From Sipunculus nudus (Eukaryota > Annelida > Sipuncula > Golfingiida > Sipunculidae): DNA of 64,000 nucleotides. The translations under genes and the position numbers were made by a program. Positions 54,801-60,800 of this stretch are shown in pieces. The stretch covers positions 40,179,676 to 40,243,675 of the forward strand of contig CM049311.1 of NCBI GenBank assembly GCA_026874595.1, in the 5' to 3' direction. Each line of letters opens with the position of its first letter. Position 1 is the first letter of the stretch. The notes under the pieces are model-generated. The model was not told the origin of the DNA and searched no databases. It was given only the letters and a program-made list of their open reading frames with translations.

Positions 54801-57800
54801 TAACTTTATTAACAAGCTCTCATACCAACTATGAAGCTCGGCTAACTTTATACACAAGCTCTCATACCAACTATGAAGCTCAGGTAACTTTATACATAAG
54901 CTCTCATACCAACTATGAAGCTCCGGTATCTTTATACATAAGCTCTCACACCAACTATGAAGCTTGGGTAATTTTATACACAAGCTTTCACACCAACTAT
55001 GAAGCTCGGCTAACTTTATTACACAAGCTCTCATACCAGCTATGAAGCTCAGGTAACTTTATACACAAGCTCTCATACCAACTATGAAGCTCAGGTAACT
55101 TTATACACAAGCTCTCATACCAGCTATGAAGCTCGGGTAATTTTATACACAAGCGTTCACACCAACTATGAAGCTCGGCTTACTTTATACACAAGCTCTC
55201 ATACCAACTATGAAGCTCGGCTACCTTTATACACAAGCTCTCATACCAAGCCTGGGTCTATACCCAGGACCATCTGATTACTGATAGCTCTCACAAGATT
55301 TGATCAGATTGTTAATGGTATCACAAGGATTAGTACAACTCTGACAATACTTCTTCTGTAATGAAATAATAGTCAGTGTCTTTTATATATATTATGGAAT
55401 TATCATCTCAGGCAGAATATACCATATAAATTATTACAGGCTAGAGTGAATTCTCTCAAGCAGAAAATAATAATTTTAAATAATCATAATTTTGTTTAAA
55501 ACAAGTAGTAACCTTGTTCAAACTGCACTATCAAGTTGCAGTAAAATTAAAAATATTATAAAGTGAGCATTTCATGCCCAAGTTTGTGAATATTTTTCTG
55601 TGACTTTATGTCATACAACAATTGAGATTATTTCCGACAAAAATTAAGATTATTTCCTGTGACTTTTTATCCTAGAATCATTGTACTAAACTTTGCCCTT
55701 GTGATTTTATGGTCCTGATTAACTGATCATTACCAGCAACTCAAAGAGCATGGTCTTTTCTTTTTAGAAAAAATGATCTATACTTGTACAAATGAAGACC
55801 ACAAATACATGATCAATTGAATCTGCCAAAACAGAGGTATCGGATACTATATGTTTTCACACGGCTTCCGCCCCCATTGGCTAATTTTTCTGAAATTGTG
55901 CATGTCCATAGATCTTGGATCTATCCACCTTGTACTTGAGACTGGTGGTGCGACCTACAATGATTTTTGCGTGATGTCCATCAATGTGTGTGCCATTTGT
56001 TCATCTTAGTGATTGGTTCAGTGTATTGGCCAGAAATAGTGCATGTACATAGATCATGGATACCTCCATTTTGTACTCAAGACAAATGGTGGCGCCATTT
56101 TCAATTGTTTTCACATGGGTTCTATCTCTGGGTTTGCTTTAGGTGAAAATTGCTCATATCTCAGAAGTAATTCAATGTATTGGTTTGAAATGTGGCATGT
56201 CAGTCCATCTTGGAGAATTCCCTGGTAGACCAGACAGGTGACGCCACTGCCCGTCCTGTTTTTATAGAATACAACGATGCCCTTTTCTCAGGAGTGGTTT
56301 GCCATATTGGCCTGAAATTATGCATGTCCATAAATCTTGGATACCTAGATCTTGACTCAAGACAGTTGGCACCATCTGCAATTTTTCACATGGCGTCCAT
56401 CCTTCCGTTTGCTTATGGTGAAAAATTGCTCATATCTCAGGAGTGGATGGATGTATCAGCCTGAAATTTTGCATGTTTATCTGTCTTGGATAGCTTTGTT
56501 GTAGACAGGTGGAGCTACCTGCCATTCTATTTATTATAGAATACATTAATGCACTTTTTACAGTAGTGCATTGGTGTCTTGGCCTGAAATTTTGCATGTT
56601 GTTTCTATCTGAAGATTTGTTGGTGAAACATCTCTGATGCCACAAATTTGGAGTCATGTCATGTCAGGAACATTGAAGGCCTTACTTTACCCATTCCTCT
56701 GTGATTTGACAGATGCATGAAGTCGCTTGTCGACTGCCCATTTCCTAGTTGGTTGATGGTTCTTGTTCAAATAAAAACCAAAAATACATTAATAATTGGT
56801 TGATGGTTCTTGTGCAAATAAAGACCACAAATACATGATTAATTGGTTGATGGATTTGTTCAGATGAAGACCACAAATACATATTAATTGGTTGATGGGT
56901 CTTGTTCAGATGAAGACCATAAATACATTATTAATTGGTTTATGGTTCTTGTGCAAATAAAGACCACAAATACATGTTTAATTGATTGATGGTCTTGTTC
57001 AGATAAAGATTACAAAAACATGATTAATTGGTTGATGGGTCAATTGGATTGTCAGTCATTCAAGTCAGACAATTTACAAAATCTGACAAATGTGGGAAAC
57101 TTAGGAGGAGAGGGGGGAATCTTTAGGGATCTGAAAGGGGTTCTTATTGGATCTAATACAATCTGTATTATGAGTCACTGATCATGATCTATTTTCTTTT
57201 TACACCAACAGAAGCTTCCGGTAGCTGAGGGTGAAGTGCAGTGCATGTGTGTAGTGAGGGAAACTGTGTGGTGTGCCACAGCAACAACAGTACTCATATA
57301 CAGGTCTGTAAAGCTTCTTCAAACAGGTCTCATGATAATCCTCATGGCCAAGCCCCTAATACGATGACAGTTCCTTCTGATATCCTGACAGGTTTTTGTG
57401 CACAGGCTCACAGTACAGGTGGTCTTGTACAGGCAGGTCAGTCTGGAACATTCATTATTATGACAAGTGTTAAATTAAAGTGATCTTAGCCCAGTTCCTA
57501 CTGTATAGACATGATGCTCTGTTATAATCTCAGCCCTACTCCTACTGTATAGACAGGATGCTCTGTTATAATCTCAGCCCTACTCCTACTGTATAGACAG
57601 GATGCTCTGTTATAATCTCAGCCCTACTCCTACTGTATAGACAGGATGCTCTGTTATGACCTCAGCCCAACTCCTACTGTATAGACACAATGGTCTGTTT
57701 TGACCTCTTCCCAACTCCTACTGTATAGACAGGATGCTCTGTTATGACCTCAGCCCAACTCCTACTGTATTGACACAATGGTCTGTTTTGACCTCTTCCC

Positions 57801-60800
57801 AACTCCTACCATATAGACAGGATGGTCTGTTATGACCTCAGCCCAACTCCCACTGTATAGACATGATGGTCTGTTATGACCTCGGCCAACTCCTACTTTG
57901 TAGACAGGATGGTCTGTTATGATCTCAGCCCAATCCCTACTGTATAGACAGGATGGTCTGTTATGATCTCAGCCCAGCCCTTACTGTATAGTCAGGAATA
58001 GTCAGGATAGTCTGTTAAGATCCTAGCCCCTACTGTATAGACAGGATGGTCTTTTATGATCCTAGCTCCCACCGTATAGACAGGATGGTCTGTTATGATC
58101 TTAGCCGAGCCCCTACTGTATAGACAGTATAGTCTGTTATGACCTCAGTCTAGCACCTATTGTATAGACAGAATGTTCCAGGAACTTTCTGGGAAGATCC
58201 CAGGTGCATATTTTTTTTCTGTTTAATAAAATATCCATAGAATTATGGATCCGGCATGTGGAATGTATATCTGGCAAAAAGAATCACGACATTCCATACA
58301 TAAAGAATTTTATCTTTTTGTTTACTATATGTTGAATACAGATATTAGCACTATCATAAAATAATCACGTTACATTTTAACATGGTCCTTGTGCCCCATA
58401 GTATAATATTATAGAATTATCATAGTAAATCTAACATAAATCAGGGGAACTATAACTAGTGTAATCCCATAATGGTATAATTACAACAAGTATACTAATA
58501 TTATGCTGATACAAGAAGTTGCGAAAGGGATATAGTAATGCCTCCTTTCGTGCGTCCATCCGTCTGTCCGTCCAAATTACCTTGTGGATCAATTTCAGGC
58601 CAAACAGTTTGCCCCAAACCTTTCATCTCACACATATGGTTCACCCACCCATAGATGAAAAACCTAAAGATTTTGAGGTCACAGGGTCAAAGGTCACGGC
58701 CACAGCACCCACTTCTTGAAAAAGCTTGTGGACCCGTTTTAAGCAAAACCGTTTGACATAAACCTTTCATCTTGCCCATATGGCTTACCCACCCATGGAT
58801 GAAGAAACCTATTGATTTTGAGGTCACAGGGTCAATGGTCACGGCCACAGCACCCACTTCTTGAAAAAGCTTGTGGACACATTTTAAGCAAAACTTTTTG
58901 GCATAAACCTTTCATCTCACACATATGGCTTACCCATCCATGGATGTAGAAACCTATCGATTTTGAGGTCATGGGGTCAAAGGTCATGGCCACAGCACCC
59001 ACTTCTTGAAAAAGCTTGTGGACTTATTTTAAGCAAAACCTTAGTTGCTAGCCCAATGTGTTATAACCCCCTCATAACAAATTTGCAACAGCGGATATAC
59101 TAACTCCTATGTTTGTACATCTGTCTCAATATACCTTATTGATCAATTTTAAGCCAAATCATTTGATCTTAAGCTTTCTCCTTCACATATGCCTCACCCA
59201 TCCATACACGTACAACTTATTGAGTTTGACGTCAAAGCTCAAGTTCACACACCTCCCCTCCTCATTTTAACACTTGCGTAATACACCATATCATTTATGC
59301 TCCATGCGAGGGGATGCTCCGCTTTGCTGTGCCCTTGATATAGTGTTTTTATAGTTACTATGTTCACTATTGTCAGATATTTTTATTAGGTAGCCTTTGT
59401 GTCTTATTTCAGATGTGGCCTCTCTTGACTACCAGAAATTTTAATCTACTTTGAAAATTTTCTTATGTAGATGGTTGCAAGAGTCTGATTTCTCCTGTCT
59501 TTACCAGATTTCTTGGGGGGATTAATAAAGGATATCTTATCTTATGTGTATAATGGCAAAAATGTAACAATGTATGACAATACTATGAGATTTTTGCTGC
59601 ACTTACACATGTCACTGAAGCAGATGCTGGGGAAACAGAAGTGTCTTGAGTTGTCAGCTTGACATGTGTACAGGAAGGGGTATTAATTACCATATGTTTA
59701 ATGGACCTTTAGATTCATATTTAATTTATGACTACCATATGCATCTTTATAAAACTATTCTTGTTGCACCATACAAATGATTAGATATTTCTTGTGCATA
59801 TAAACATAAATAGACCTTTTACAATCAAAATGTATCATTCAACGTGTGTGCTGCATACCAGATATCAAGATCCCTTTCCCCCTGAGAAACAGGTGCTTAA
59901 ATGGTACATTTGTCTTTAGATGTGAAGACAGCCAGAGAATACACAGTTTCAGTCCAAGTACAGATTCCAGTGCCAGCATTAAGAAGATGGTATATAAGTC
60001 TGGTGATGAACAAGTCTACGTTCTTCTGACATCTGGTCATGTGATCCTGTGTGAGCCGTGCCTGCCCCCGGATTCCCTCCCCATGGTTAAATCAAAATTA
60101 CCAGGCAATGGCAAAGAAGTACTCGACTTGAATGTCTTGATCAAAGCTGACGGGTATGTGTTGGTTTCAACAAATTTCAAAAACACTAAAGAGCTCAGTA
60201 AATGGTCCTTTTTGACTTAGTGGTGGTATATAATGTATATTTCATATAAGATAAATATAATTGTTTTGATTAATTTACAAAAAAAAATGTTTCATCTGGC
60301 TGTAATTTACAGGTTCCACTAACATCTTAATACAATATACATGTTTGATTTATCAGAGTTCACAACTTCAAGTCCTGTGCAAAAGAGCAATTAATGTATT
60401 TGTCATAAGTTTTACCAGTGCTTTGGGTGTGTAAGATGTACACTCATTGTTGTAGTTTAGAAGCTTAATCATTTATGTATACAGAAATGCTGATACTATT
60501 GATATGGACTCAGAGACTTGTGGTGGTATATTGCTGATATTTTTGTTACAGACACAGTGAGTTGTGGTGGTATAATACTTTTGTAACAGACACAGTGAGT
60601 TGTGGTGGTATAATACCTTTGTTACAGACACAGTGAGTTGTGGTGGTATAATACTTTTGTTACAGACACAGTGAGTTGTGGTGGTATAATACTTTTGTTA
60701 CAGACACAGTGAATTGTGGTGGTATAATACTTTTGTTACAGACACAGTGAGTTGTAGTGGTATAATACTTTTGTTACAGACACAGTGAGTTGTGGTGGTA

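Noticed and set aside
54600-55034. 144-codon minus-strand open frame of a 14-residue repeat (HSWYESLCIKLAEL)
   Set aside because: It is the complement of the 42-bp intronic minisatellite, whose period of 14 codons keeps a frame open by chance.
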